This document shows positions 21,440 through 33,016 of a stretch of 64,000 nt of DNA, one piece after another. Under the pieces are notes generated by a model. The model saw only the letters and a program-made list of their open reading frames with translations. It was not told the DNA's origin and ran no database searches. The DNA comes from Flabesymbios commensalis (Eukaryota; Annelida; Polychaeta; Terebellida; Flabelligeridae). A program made the position numbers and the translations under genes. Every line of letters starts with the position of its first letter. The first letter of the stretch is position 1. Where the stretch lies: assembly GCA_964017125.1 (NCBI GenBank), contig OZ024916.1, positions 2,980,817-3,044,816 on the forward strand, in the 5' to 3' direction.

Positions 21440-21510
21440 CATACATGGACAGTAACTACTTACTTGTAAAATGAGAAGATACTACCTTTTGGCTTTGCAC
21501 TGCACAGCTA
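21440..21510. mobile_element. Foldback G, decayed
   Basis: ACATGGACAGTAACTACTTA and AGAAGATACTACCTTTTGGC resemble G with several mismatches. Confidence 0.5.
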
Positions 21511-21689
21511 TACTCAATTTTCCCACGTTATCACGCGGATGACGCTTTCACTACCAAGGCAATTTATTTTTAATCGTTGAAATCAAGTATTTTCTGACAG
21601 TGAATTTTGCTCTAATACTTCCATCTAAATACTGGACATTGACCAGTTGACATATGGGGCCGCATTTGCCATTACAACGCTGAGATATC

Positions 21690-21873
21690 TGAGGTATAAA
21701 CCATGGGGACACAATGGTGATTTTTAAATTGAAATCTTAAAAAATGTATTAGTTAGCTCTTGTCGCATAATTTGAATACCTATGTTATGGATCTACGACC
21801 ATGTTAATTGCTCTAATTATTTCAGCGCGTCAGAATCTGACGTCTAAAGTCGATCCCCGCGCTGAAAGGGTAA
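21690..21873 (+). mobile_element. MITE family A, short core
   Basis: Contains TATAAACCATGGGGACAC and TACCTATGTTATGGATCTAC. Only one half of the core remains (GTCAGAATCTGACGTCTAAA), and the end is CCCGCGCTGAAAGGG. Confidence 0.75.
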
Positions 21874-22394
21874 ACGTAATCCATCAGCGTCAGTGAAAAA
21901 ATAGGTCATAATTTATCATGAAAATTGATAAATTCGCAAGTAGAATAGGATGAGTTATGTACTGACAAGCAAACATATAATTATATATTTTTTCCGGTAA
22001 AAATGGTAGCACTTATAGTTCGCAAAGCAAATATAAATGATTACATAAAAATTTCCAATTCCTTTTTTGCAATTAATTTTATTCCATGTAATACAGTACA
22101 TAGGGCCTACATGTGATGTAAACGAACATTACAGTATATATAAGACAAAAAAAACAGAGCATAAAGTTACTAAAATATACGTACAAGAATATATAAAATG
22201 ATAAAATATATACATAATATATATTGTATTACGTAGTAAATTTTCATAAGGAGCGAGGCTATGCCATCTACCTGACCTCGAGGCTCTGTGCAGCGTGACA
22301 CTCTCTAGTTTTCGCATCTATTCTCTTAGTATTTCAAGTGTCAGTTGAAGCTGATGATTTTGGCCATCATAGCGTGACCAGCTCCTCCCACCTC
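21874..22394. other. Intergenic, nothing recognised
   Basis: AT-rich, with no gene or family match. The 22129-22317 reverse frame looks like chance. Confidence 0.4.
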
Positions 22395-22562
22395 TCAGGC
22401 ATTCCTACAGTTTTTTAAGTACACCTTTATTTCTGCGACGCTATTTGAACCCCTTGCATCCTACAGTTTTTTAAGTACACCTATATTTCTACGACTGTTT
22501 GAACCCTTTGCATCCTGGAGTTTCTTTAAGCACGCTTATATTTCTGCGTCGTTGTTTTAATC
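22395..22562. repeat. 56-bp minisatellite, left part
   Basis: Three units marked by TACAGTTTTTTAAGTACACC, TTTCTGCGACG and TTTGAACCCCTTGCATCC. The array resumes at 23034 after two MITEs. Confidence 0.8.
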
Positions 22563-22600
22563 CCCAAAGTACTTATGTCGACTAGTGGTATTTGTGTGGT

Positions 22601-22844
22601 TTAACCCTTTGAGCGCGTGGACCGTCTTTAGAGGTCAGAATCTGACGTCTACAGACGTCAGATTCTGACGTCTAAAGTCGATCCCCACACTGAATTGAAA
22701 AAAAAATAATAGGCATAGACCCATAAGATAAGTATTCAAACGAAGCGGAAAGAGCTAACTAAGACATGTATGATGATTTTAAATTGAAAAAACCCTTTGG
22801 TCTCCATGGTTCATACAAAAATATTCCAGCGCTTTAAGGCTTAA
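22601..22844 (-). mobile_element. MITE family A, complete copy
   Basis: TTAA at 22601-22604 and 22841-22844. Left end CCCTTTGAGCGCGTGG, long core AATCTGACGTCTACAGACGT, right end TTCCAGCGCTTTAAGGC. Confidence 0.85.
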
Positions 22845-22849
22845 TACGC

Positions 22850-23033
22850 ACTCCTGTAACCGTTTGTATTGGCCTGAAAAATGTCTTCGATTTGTGAATT
22901 GAATATTAAACATTGTGACCTAATTTTACAAATCTGATTCCTTTTAGTCACTTGAATTTGTGGTTCGCGGTAGCGAAACGCAACTTTAAATGATGAAAAT
23001 TGCAATTGAATAGCTTGGGTAATTGAGGGTAAA
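22850..23033 (+). mobile_element. MITE C-variant copy
   Basis: AGTCACTTGAATTTGTGGTT and CGAAACGCAACTTTAAATG around TCGCGGTAGCGA. Ends AGCTTGGGTAATTGAGGG. Confidence 0.6.
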
Positions 23034-23170
23034 CCCCTTTACATCCTGGCGATTTTTAAGCACACCTATCTCAGCGTCGCTGTGTGAACCCCTTGCACTA
23101 GATTTATGCGCAGCTGTTTCAATCCGTTGAATACTGGAGTTTTTTTTATGTCTCTGCGTATTCAAAACCT
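23034..23170. repeat. 56-bp minisatellite, right part
   Basis: About two diverged units with TTTACATCCTGGCG, TTTTTAAGCACACC and TGAACCCCTTGCAC, continuing the array left behind at 22562. Confidence 0.7.
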
Positions 23171-23763
23171 TTGAGTGCCCATCGCGTTATAATCATTTAA
23201 CAACATACAAATCTTGAAGATAAACTTTGTCATTCTTGTTAACTAACCGAATATATTACCTCCAAAACGCGTAATATATTTGGTTTATTACCAAGAATGG
23301 CACAATGTATTTCTCAAAGGTAATCAAAAATCACGAGTAAGTTTTAGCCACTAGAAGTTGTGGATGGCGATAGCACGATTCAACATCAAGTAGGCACAAC
23401 TTGAAATTGTATTACAGTTTGTGCCTCAACGCTTAACAGTCTTATACCAGTTGGCAATGCCTCAGCCCCATAGCGTGGTCCAAAACATGCCGTGGAAGCA
23501 AAATCTTTCAAACCAGATTATTGATGCAAAATGAAACATAATTATATAGTCTTGAAAAATATATTATCTCGACATCAAATTTAAAGGTTTAGTCTTTAGA
23601 TTGTAATTATTTTTAACGATTTTTTGTAGATGATATTATTTCATCGGCCATGTATCGCCACATTTCAATTATTTTATTTTATTTTTTTTATTTAACTGAA
23701 ACATAACAGAAGTTCAGTTTTAAATTATTTATGAAGGATTTTTTTTTTTCTGATAGAAATAAC
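23171..23763. other. Intergenic with a decayed C-type hairpin
   Basis: CACTAGAAGTTGTGGATGGC and CACGATTCAACATCAAGTAG (about 23350-23395) are a worn C-type hairpin. An inverted pair AACCGAATATATTACC and GTAATATATTTGGTTTATTA lies at 23245-23290. No gene. Confidence 0.45.
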
Positions 23764-23872
23764 GCAGCAAGCACAATGCATTGAGCCAATGTTGGATTAT
23801 TGTTGGCACACCGTCTTCGACGTTGGGCTACCATTAATCCAATATTGGCTCAACGTTTTGTGTTTACTGAGG
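23764..23872. mobile_element. Foldback F copy
   Basis: CAGCAAGCACAATGCATTGA and CAACGTTTTGTGTTTACTG ends. Arms GAGCCAATGTTGGATTA and TAATCCAATATTGGCTC. Confidence 0.8.
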
Positions 23873-23960
23873 ACAGCCACAGGTCCTGACAAGTATCCGT
23901 TCTGTCGAGGCATTATTTACTGGTTGATTTCACGTGGAGAACGGATTCTGGGGTGGTAGT

Positions 23961-24059
23961 GGGGGGGGGGGGTGTGCTACACCCTTCACAGCGGGGTAGC
24001 TACGTCTTAACCCACCTTACCGACCCCCTCGTCAACCTAATTCAACCCCCCCCCCCCCC
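23961..24059. repeat. Poly-G run facing a poly-C run
   Basis: 12 G at 23961-23972 and 14 C at 24046-24059 could pair as the ends of a hairpin about 100 bp long. Confidence 0.7.
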
Positions 24060-24094
24060 AAAGCGGCAGCAACCATTAGCACCCTGGGGTCCAT

Positions 24095-24195
24095 CCCAAT
24101 CGAAATCTTATTTATTTTATTAATTAAGATTATCTTAACTTTCTCTGGTTTTTATCAAAAAGTTAAGATGGTCCTAACTTTTCTGATGAAAATGA
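24095..24195. repeat. Repeat R copy
   Basis: AATTAAGATTATCTTAACTT and AAAGTTAAGATGGTCCTAAC around TCTGGTTTTTATC. Confidence 0.6.
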
Positions 24196-24858
24196 TATAA
24201 CGGTAACATTATATAATCTTAAAGATTGTTCCATTTATTTTTCTCAATAAGCTGTTCGAATAGAAATGAGAGAACGTTAAAGTTATCATAATTCTAAAGG
24301 TTTGCAGTGCGATGAGCTTCAACACAACAATGATGAAATCTAGCAAATACAGATATGACATACTTGTATGATAATTATACTTTTTAAGTGACATAATATA
24401 ATCATGATATATTTGTATACTTTTGTTTATATCTTTAAGTTTCTATGCTCAATAAAATATATGTCTGTCTGTCTGAATAATGTAATGCAGAACATAATAT
24501 ACAAGTTCTTAAACGTGTTGAAATGACTGAAATTATTAATTATAAATCGAGTCGTCTTGAAAAGATTGGATTTAGTGTGGTATTCTTCCCCGTCATCTAA
24601 ATAACAACTAAATGACGGTGGTGATTGACTGATCTGATCATGTGACAGGGTGAGCCCTGCACTCTTTCGTTGGTTGGGATAGAATACAATACTTGGTTCG
24701 AAATGTTTTTTTATCATCTTCAATAATATTTAACACTTCATCTTTATCATAATGTTTATACCTTTTTCTTTGCTAAAATGGTTTCATCACTCAATATTTG
24801 GATCATAACCGACTCCCTCATTGTTTTGTTTCAGATGCTAGCATTATTGCTGTATCCC
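24196..24858. other. Intergenic with a short TCTG-tail fragment
   Basis: TCAATAAAATATATGTCTGT and two more TCTG units at 24448-24475 resemble the very end of the TCTG-tailed retroposon. The 98-codon reverse frame 24427-24723 begins next to it and shows no domain. Confidence 0.4.
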
Positions 24859-24859
24859 T

Positions 24860-25113
24860 TTAATCCTTTCAAGCCTGAATATACCACTGTCATGTCATCT
24901 TTATCCACTACAAGCCGCAAATTGCCACGCAATTCTCGACTTGTAGTGGATGAAGATGATTTGATGAGGGTGAAAAAGTAAAGAAAATTGTCATGTATTG
25001 GTAAACCAGTTTCATCGATTTTTTCATTATAAAACCCTTGGTTGTAGGAAAATTAATATGTTTTCAGGGATGGGAAATGATACTTTAATGCATCGTGAGG
25101 GCTTAAAGGGTTG
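24860..25113 (-). mobile_element. MITE family D copy
   Basis: TTAA at 24860-24863, then TCCTTTCAAGCCTGAATATA. Hairpin CCACTACAAGCCGC...CGACTTGTAGTGG with a shortened tip AATTGCCACGCAATT. Right end GAGGGCTTAAAGGGTTGAA. Confidence 0.8.
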
Positions 25114-25544
25114 AATATGATAAATGAGATATCATAAACGTTAATAATAGTGAAATCTACGAGATGTTAAATCCGCCTTACACACACGGGGTTTCATGAA
25201 CCGACTATGAAAGCGCCTTAGGCCTATGTTTGAAAAAAATGAATACCAGTTTGTCAGTAGTGATTGCTGTTAATGGTTTTTTAAATGGTTGTGTTGTAAT
25301 TGTCGCTTATATTGATCATATTATAAAGGGCTGGTGGAATTTCAAACATGTTGAGTGGGAACTACTAGCAAAGGCTCCAATGAATCCTGTTATAGCTTCT
25401 CTCCCAGGTGTACATTTACTTATTATATTCTAGTGATTTTATTACCTATATTATGTACATCGTGTATATATTATTATGATATTTGATATGTTGTCAATCT
25501 GTTGTTATCTAGTGCACTGAATACATTTAATTTATTGGAATTTT
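25114..25544 (+). other. Intergenic with a small unrecognised frame
   Basis: 25230-25433 is open for 67 codons (MKKMNTSLSVVIAVNGFLNG and onward) with a hydrophobic stretch at residues 8-27. It has no homology I recognise and no splice context that I trust. Confidence 0.25.
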
Positions 25545-26038
25545 ACAGACGTGGTACGGAAAAGGTGCCTGCTGGATTTGTATTTTACAGACGTGGTAAG
25601 GAGAAGGTGCTTCTGGATTTGTATTTTACAGACGTGGTACGGAGAAGGTGCCTTCTGGATTTGTATTTCACAGACGTGGTACGGAGAAGGTGCCTTCTGG
25701 ATTGGTATTTTACAGACGTGGTACGGAGAAGGTGCTTTCTGGGTTGTTTTTTACAGACGTGGTACGGAGAAGGTGCCTTCTGGATTGGTATTTTACAGAC
25801 GTGGTACGGAGAAGGTGCTTTCTGGGTTGTTTTTTACAGACGTGGTACGGAGAAGGTGCCTGCTGGATTGGTATTTTACAGACGTGGTAAGGGGAAGGTG
25901 TCTTCTAGGTTTGTATTTTACAAACATGGAAAGGAGAAGGTGTTCTCTGGGTTGTTATTTTACAGAAGTGGTACTAAAAAGGTGCCTTCTGGGTTGGTAT
26001 TTTACTGAGTTGGTACGAAGAAGGTGCCTTCTGGGTTG
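25545..26038 (+). repeat. 42-bp minisatellite
   Basis: About 12 units of 42 bp with CAGACGTGGTACGGAGAAGG and TGCCTTCTGGATTGGTATTT. Because 42 is divisible by three, frames stay open through the array (YRRGTEKVPSGLVF per unit), but single-base length changes swap frames between units, which argues against selection on a protein. Confidence 0.92.
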
Positions 26039-26660
26039 ACTGGAGAAAATATGAAATCATTCCATAATATATCAGGCTTAACTGACGGGGTGAGGTGGGG
26101 GAGGGGGATGTGGAGAGGGGGGTGATAAGCAGTCAGCCGGGTGAGATATACCTCTACACCCCCCCCCCCCGAGCACTCAACCCCTTACATACTAGAAGTA
26201 TACAGTAACCCTTTATGCCTCAGCAGTCACTGCTTGCACCATTACACTCACATCAGTTTAGATCAAGCATTTGGTTGCTTAGTAATAATAAAAAAACATC
26301 TAATTATATATTGTTTACTCGAATTAGAGATTAATTGGAAAAACCGATACAAATATTATAAGCTATCTTGCAATGCCGAAATGTCATAAAAAGTAAGTAG
26401 CTACTGTGTTCTGGCTTGGCATAGAAGTATATGTCCAGCATACAGTGTAAGAATATACACTTTGTACTTTAAACTACCTTTCAAAATGTTTTTATTAATT
26501 TAACAGATTAAAGGAGTGGAAAAGGTAGACATGCTATTCAAAATGCTTGGGATCATTTCACGACATACCGCAAAGTAGATCTCAATATTATTTGTAAGAA
26601 ACGCACCCTTGTCGATTACACTGTATTAGCACCGGGACACATAGGCCAGTGAACCAGTTA
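26039..26660. other. Intergenic, nothing recognised
   Basis: Contains a GT-rich GAGGTGGGGGAGGGGGATG stretch and a poly-C run at 26159-26170. No gene. Confidence 0.4.
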
Positions 26661-26671
26661 TTAGACATCAT

Positions 26672-26995
26672 AAAACTATATGCCACATGTGTGTAAATGT
26701 CATGACAAAGGTATAGTGGTGGTAGAAATAAAGCTCTAAAGATTACAACATGTGCTTACACTATGTGTAGCAAAATCAGTGCTGGTAAAAATAAAGTTAC
26801 ACACCACACGTAAATTACGTGAAACTATATGCCACATGCGCATGGCGCATAACAAAGATATAGTGGTGGTAAAAATAAAGCTCTAGATTACCACATATGT
26901 TCAAATAATGCGTAACAAAAAATTCAGTGGTGGTCAAAATAAAGCTACACACCACATGGAAATTACGTATAGCAGAGATATAGGGGTGGCAAAAA
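26672..26995. repeat. 150-bp tandem repeat, about two units
   Basis: AAACTATATGCCACATG recurs at 26672 and 26822. Within each unit two half-repeats carry GTGGTGGTAAAAATAAAGC and CTACACACCACA, giving a nested period near 75 bp. Confidence 0.8.
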
Positions 26996-27194
26996 TAATT
27001 GAGGATTAAATTTCTTCACTGTTCACTAAGGTGTGGTGTACATAACAATGTGTCGTCGTTGAACCGGCATTGCGCCACTGTTAAACTTCAGCTGATCACA
27101 TTGAAGATCGGGGTGTAATACGTGGTATATGATAACATCTAAAACCCATTAAAGAGAACTACGATGTCCTGTAAAACACGCTAAGTATAGTCTA

Positions 27195-27335
27195 GGGGAC
27201 CATGCAACTAAAATCTTAAAATTAAGATTATCTTAACGTTCTCTAATTTCCATTATAAAAGTTGAGATAAATCTTAACTTTTCTAATGGAAATAAAAGAA
27301 AGTTAAGATGATCTTAATTTTAAGTTTTTAGTGGA
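27195..27335. repeat. Repeat R, fullest copy
   Basis: TTAAAATTAAGATTATCTTA faces AGTTAAGATGATCTTAATTT, with inner CTAATTTCCATTATAAAAGT facing CTTTTCTAATGGAAAT. The arms total about 60 bp each. Confidence 0.7.
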
Positions 27336-28375
27336 TTGGACACCCGGTGGGTGTCCAATATGAATAGAAGTCAGTAGGGCTGAAATACCTTGAATTATTC
27401 CTCTTTGAAATGAAAATTTGATGAGTGTTTAAAACTGGCAGTTTTACTAAAATGGAATGTCTTCACCATAACCGTTTCTGAATTAGACGAGTTAGATGTG
27501 AAAACTTAGGATGTAATTTAAAAGATATAAATGTATGATTTGGTATCTTACTGGGTTACTTACCTCGGTTACTGGGAGTAGGTATGTGATGTGTAGGAAT
27601 GGGATATCACTAAAAACTTGCATAAGTTATATCATAACAGAAAGAGATTATAACTTTGTTTAAAACTTCTGCTGCTGGATGGTTTGTCATTTTTCGTCAT
27701 TTGAAGCTGGAATTGCTGACGCAATTTTCAGCTTCAAATTGCTAAAATTTTTGCTATGCCTTGACACAACTTATAATGTGCTATTTCTTGACACCACATA
27801 TATATAGAGTTCTAGCATTACTAGGGTTTATATGTCTCTAGTGTAGATAGGGTTCGCGAGGGCAGCACTTATTTCGGATTTTGCTAACAGCCTTGCGGCT
27901 ATTTACATATGCGGCGAGTTTCTGATATTACCTTCCCCACCCCCTCCCCTCCACTCAGCCTGTCTTGATGCCTTCAAAATAACCTTTTAAGCTCGGAATG
28001 ATTTTAAAAATATGGGGATTTTGTACTCTATTACACTAGGTTTTATTTGTATAACATATACCATTCATCCATCATATTGTGAAGTTTTTTTGTCGGTGAA
28101 TAGGGTAGCGAATTTATATAGTTTCGAGAACTGATGCGGAAAGTTGTCAAAACAAATATCGTTATTTTATTATAATTCCGTTACATATTTTCATGAGCAA
28201 TGTTTATAAACTGTGATATATTTTTTTAAATATGTCCATAATATGTCTACAATTATATACATGTATAATTCAACATCTTAGAGAAGTGATTAGCTAAACG
28301 GAAAACGAACTATTCAAATAAATGGAATAAATCTATAGCAATTTAACGAGGTATAATGCGTTGTTAATATTGATA
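27336..28375. other. Intergenic with one E-type hairpin
   Basis: At 27690-27752 TTTCGTCATTTGAAGCTGG and TTTTCAGCTTCAAATTGC flank the tip AATTGCTGACGCAATT, the family E hairpin. A GAGTTCTAGCATTACTAGGG end may belong to it at about 27815. The rest is unrecognised. Confidence 0.45.
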
Positions 28376-28484
28376 CAGCAAACACAAGACACTGATCCAA
28401 TGTTGGTATAATGTTGGCCCATCGTCTACGACGCTGGGTCAACATTAAACCAACATTGGGCCAGTGTCTTGTGTTTCCTGGGTA
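28376..28484. mobile_element. Foldback F copy
   Basis: CAGCAAACACAAGACACTGA and CCAGTGTCTTGTGTTTCCTG ends. Nearly perfect arms around CCCATCGTCTACGACGCTGG. Confidence 0.85.
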
Positions 28485-28974
28485 TGACACGGCGTGGCAC
28501 ATACCCTGTGGGATGCAGAGGGTGCCTAGTTATAGACGGTACACCACCCCCCCCCCCCCCCCGCTGTGAGACTGCCCCGGGCCCTTTGTGCGAAGCCACC
28601 GGCCCAGAACTAGAATTATCTGGTCGACTTGGCAAAAGAACGGCTCGACTGCTACTGAAATTCTGTCCCGGTATCAGGGGGGGGGGGGGGGAGTACCATA
28701 TCTGGCGGGGGGGGGGCACGGAATGTGGGGGCAAAACCAGCGAGTTATAAGAATAAATCATAAATAATTTAAAACAAAATATAAAATATTGCAATGTACA
28801 TTATGTTAACCCTGATCACGTGTGTAGCCGTTTCTACATACATACAATAAAAAGTAAAGGGATTGAATTCAATAGGGGTTTTGCACATATAGGCTAAACC
28901 GGTCCAAGAGAAATGAGCAGCACATTTGCTACATTGGCATATGTATTGATCCAAATAATTGTGAATATGTAAGT
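28485..28974. other. Poly-C and poly-G stretch, SINE-3 tail fragment
   Basis: C run at 28547-28562 and G runs at 28677-28691 and 28703-28711. The open frames across them are compositional. 28858-28920 (reverse) matches the TTAGCCTATATGTGCAAAAC tail of SINE-3. Confidence 0.5.
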
Positions 28975-29076
28975 AATTTTAACTCACTGGAAGTTGTGGG
29001 TCGCGGTAGCGAGCCAAAACTTCAAGTGAGTGAAATTTTAAATTCTATAACTTTATTGCACATTAGAGGTTAATAA
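28975..29076 (+). mobile_element. MITE C hairpin and right end
   Basis: CTCACTGGAAGTTGTGGGTC and AAAACTTCAAGTGAGTG around GCGGTAGCG. Ends GCACATTAGAGGTTAA. Confidence 0.65.
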
Positions 29077-29159
29077 TACCCATATATTTTTTTATTAATT
29101 AAGCTAATCATAATAATGTTAATTTAATTTTATTATAGTATTATTATTTTAATATTACA

Positions 29160-29393
29160 CCGCTGATATATTTTCATATAAACCACGGAGACCAAAGGTT
29201 TTTTTTAATTTGAAATCACCATAAATATCTTAGTTACATCATTCCGCTTCATTTGAATACCTATTATTGCCATTATACTTATTTTACTCTGTCGTTGCAG
29301 TGATCGACTTTAGACGTTAGAATCTTGCGTCTATAGACGCCAGAATCCGAGTTTAAAGTCGTTCCCCGCACTGAAAGGGTTAAATGATTAAGC
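29160..29393 (+). mobile_element. MITE family A copy
   Basis: Left end degenerate (ACACCGCTGATATATT), body ATAAACCACGGAGACCAAAG, core GCGTCTATAGACGCCAGAAT, right end CCCGCACTGAAAGGG at TTAA 29390-29393. Confidence 0.8.
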
Positions 29394-30125
29394 TTTTTTT
29401 ATACGACAGCATGGCGCTATGTCTCAAGTTCGAATCCAAGCATCCATGAAAAATCGTTATCAAATATTTATCACCTTATTCATAGCTATTTTTGTCATAT
29501 TCTCCTTGCGTTTTTGCCAGGTGTTAAACAACCCGTAGTTTCGGTCGCATTGATATCATCATCGAATTTTTGAACGACGCTTATTTTCGAACGAATTTCT
29601 AGAAAATATCTGGCTGTTGATTTTGACCCGGCAGTCGGAGTCTATCTGTAGCCAATTAAGGGTTGTGTCAGCCAGTCCCGACCCGTCATTTAGTTATTAT
29701 GACATAACAGGTAGATGTCAAGGCAGATCATTATTTGAATTTATTTATCAAAAATGCATCAATTTTTGTACAGAAGATTAAGCTAATTTTCATTATGTTT
29801 TAGATGATTCTGCTGAAACTAATTGTATTTCCTCGTATATTTTTATGCACATCGAATCTCATTACCACCAGAAACCGTATCACAGTTCGCATCGGCTACT
29901 CTATAGATTTGTCACCGTAAAATAAATATCCATAAATTGTTCAGAAAATAATTTTAAGGCATTTTAAAGAACTAGTGACGATATGTATGCCACTGATTTG
30001 TCCATACCGAGAATATGTCAATTATTAAGTTTAAAATTAGATTCTTGTCATGTTTATTTGCGGTAGTTGAAAATAATTCCACTGAATCTAAAAGCTAAAT
30101 TATTGAGAATATGTCGCAGATTAAT
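29394..30125. other. Intergenic, nothing recognised
   Basis: AT-rich single-copy sequence. No open frame with coding character. Confidence 0.4.
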
Positions 30126-30253
30126 CGGTCGGTCGGTCGGTCGGTCGGTCGGTCGGTCGGTCGGTCGGTCGGTCGGTCGGTCGGTCGGTCGGTCGGTCGG
30201 TCGATCGATCGGTCGGTCGGTCGGTCGGTCGGTCGGTCGGTCGGTCGGTCGGA
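30126..30253. repeat. GGTC tetranucleotide microsatellite
   Basis: About 32 units, with a short GATC interruption near 30203. The Gly-Arg-Ser-Val and Arg-Pro-Thr-Asp frames on the two strands are artefacts. Confidence 0.97.
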
Positions 30254-30449
30254 TCCCAACATCACAGGTAACTTGATGAATGTACACCCGACCAGTTAAC
30301 CCTATGAAGCCCCTTCCGTGATGAGATAACAGTCAGTTATATTCCCCAGAGAGCAATCAGTGAACTCAGAATGACATTAAAACATATGACATAATATTCT
30401 GATGTACTGGTAATTATGTTACCATTATCAGGCGCCATGATTCTGACGT

Positions 30450-30510
30450 TCTAAGGAAAACAGCAGTAACTGCTTATTGGAAAGTAAGCAGTTACTGCTG
30501 ATTCTAGTAC
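30450..30510. mobile_element. Foldback G copy
   Basis: AAACAGCAGTAACTGCTTA faces TAAGCAGTTACTGCTGATT with a 7-bp centre. Confidence 0.8.
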
Positions 30511-30591
30511 ATAATGATTGTAAAATATAGAATGCTTTGACCTGATGACACCTCAAGCATGAGGCGTTGGTACATCGTCGATCCGAGTCTG

Positions 30592-30812
30592 ATAAAAGGT
30601 TTATTTAAAGGTGATCTATCACTCCTTATATAGTATGAATAAATTTGTGACAAATAAATCAAAGTTGCCACAAGATGGGGCACAAGTGTTTCCTTATATG
30701 GAGTGATTGGCTAACATGTGACCCTCTCAGAGGGTCACATGATAGCCAATCACCTCATATATGGACATAATTATTCATGCCATATAAGCGGTGATAGATC
30801 ACCTTTAAAAAA
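30592..30812. mobile_element. Foldback K
   Basis: TTTAAAGGTGATCTATCAC at the left pairs with GTGATAGATCACCTTTAAA at the right. Inside, TGATTGGCTAACATGTGACC faces GGTCACATGATAGCCAATCA around CTCTCAGAG. The outer ends allow a TTTAAA or TTAA target. No other copy was seen in the window. Confidence 0.75.
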
Positions 30813-31034
30813 CAAGATCCCAGCAATACAAACAAAATTTAGATTTTGCCAAATGTGTTAAATTCAATCCCCATAGAGGGCTGAGCTATTCAGTTAATAT
30901 TTTCATTCACTTGAAACTGTATGCGATACCCAGCTTCAAGTGACTAAAAATAAAATTTAAGTCTCAACAATTTCAGTATTTAAATATCCACGACATATTT
31001 TACTTTGCATAAATGGTCTTACAGGAGCTCATAA

Positions 31035-32985
31035 AAACACAGAATGTCTACTATAGTAGACATCGGTGCTTTAGGGGTTAATACACAGAATGTCTACTGT
31101 AGTCTACATCAGTGTTCTGGTGGTTAAGAAAACATACTGTCAACTGTATAATAGTCCACATCAGTGTTCTGGGGGTTAAAAAACATACTGTCAACTGTAT
31201 AATAGTCCACATCAGTGTTCTGGTGGTTAAGAAAACATACTGTCAACTGTATAATAGTCCACATCAGGGGTCAAGGGGTTTAAAAAACATACTGTCAACT
31301 GTATAATAGTCGACATCAGTGTTCTGGGGTTTAAAAAACATACTGTCAACTGTATAATAGTCGACATCAGTGTTCTGGGGTTTAAAAAACATACTGTCAA
31401 CTGTATAATAGTCGACATCAGTACTCAAGGGGTTAAAAAACATACTGTCAACTGTATAATAGTCGACATCAGGGGTCAAGGGGTTAAAAAAACATACTGT
31501 CAACTGTATAATAGTCGACATCAGTGTTCTGGGGTTTAAAAAACATACTGTCAACAGTATAATAGTCGACATCAGTACTCAAGGGGTTAAAAAAACATAC
31601 TGTCAACTGTATAATAGTCGACATCAGTGTTCTGGGGTTTAAAAAACATACTGTCAACAGTATAATAGTCGACATCAGTACTCAAGGGGTTAAAAAAACA
31701 TACTGTCAACTGTATAATAGTCGACATCAGTGTTCTGGGGTTTAAAAAACATACTGTCAACTGTATAATAGTCGACATCAGTGTTCTGGGGTTTAAAAAA
31801 CATACTGTCAACTGTATAATAGTCGACATCAGTACTCAAGGGGTTAAAAAACATACTGTCAACTGTATAATAGTCGACATCAGGGGTCAAGGGGTTAAAA
31901 AAACATACTGTCAACTGTATAATAGTCGACATCAGGGGTCAAGGGGTTAAAAAAACATACTGTCAACTGTATAATAGTCGACATCAGTGTCAAGGGGTAA
32001 AAAAACATACTGTCAACTGTATAATAGTCGACATCAGTGTCAAGGGGTAAAAAAACATACTGTCAACTGTATAATAGTCGACATCAGGGGTCAAGGGGTT
32101 AAAAAACATACTGTCAACTGTATAATAGTCGACATCAGTGTCAAGGGGTAAAAAAACATACTGTCAACTGTATAATAGTCGACATCAGGGGTCAAGGGGT
32201 TAAAAAAACATACTGTCAACTGTATAATAGTCGACATCAGTGTTCTGGGGTTTAAAAAAACATACTGTCAACTGTATAATAGTCCACATCAGTGTTCTGG
32301 GGGTTAAAAAAAACATACTGTTAACTGTATAATAGTCCACATCAGTGGCCTGGGGGTTAAAAAAACATACTGTTAACTGTATAATAGTCGACATCAGTGT
32401 TCCGGGGGTTAAAAAAACATACTGTCAACTGTATAATAGTCGACATTAGTGTCAACGGGTTAAAAAAACATACTGTCAACTGTATAATAGTCGACATCAG
32501 TGTTCCGGGGGTTAAGAAAACATACTGTTAACTGTATAATAGTCCACATCAGTGTTCTGGGGGTTAAAAAACATACTGTCAACTGTATAATAGTCCACAT
32601 CAGTGGCCTGGGGGTTAAAAAAACATACTGTTAACTGTATAATAGTCGACATCAGTGTTCCGGGGGTTAAAAAACATACTGTCAACTGTATAATAGTCCA
32701 CATCAGTGTTCTGAGGGTTAAAAAAACATACTGTCAACTGTATAATAGTCGACATCAGTGTTCTGGGGGTTAAAAAAACATACTGTCAACTGTATAATAG
32801 TCGACATCAGTGTTCTGGGGATTAAGAAAACATACTGTCAACTGTATAATAGTCGACATCAGTGTTCTGGGGATTAAGAAAACATACTGTCAACTGTATA
32901 ATAGTCCACATCAGTGGCCTGGAGGTTAAAAAAACATACTGTTAACTGTATAATAGTCGACATCAGTACTCAAGGGGTTAAATAA
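31035..32985. repeat. Satellite of about 51.5 bp, 36 units
   Basis: I count 36 occurrences of CATACTGT between 31133 and 32942, giving a mean period near 51.5 bp. The unit is AACATACTGTCAACTGTATA, ATAGTCGACATCAGTGT and a GGGGTTAA-type end. Three end types (TTCTGGGG, GGTCAAGGGG, ACTCAAGGGG) alternate in blocks, which suggests higher-order amplification. Two diverged founder units (GAATGTCTACTATAGTAGAC) lie at 31040-31128. The repeated reverse frames (STIIQLTVCF) are artefacts. Confidence 0.95.
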
Positions 32986-33016
32986 ATAGTAGTTTGTAAA
33001 ATTTACATGTGCAGAT

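Noticed and set aside
25502-26039. Open frames of 168 and 162 codons across the 42-bp repeat.
   Set aside because: Both frames are open at once and the sequence changes frame between units, which is what a 42-bp minisatellite gives without selection on protein.
28426-28794. A 122-codon reverse frame with proline-rich sequence.
   Set aside because: It runs through poly-C and poly-G tracts and part of a foldback F; the proline content is compositional.
31227-32703. A series of reverse frames with STIIQLTVCF and VDYYTVDSMFF repeats.
   Set aside because: Translations of the 51.5-bp satellite in alternating frames.
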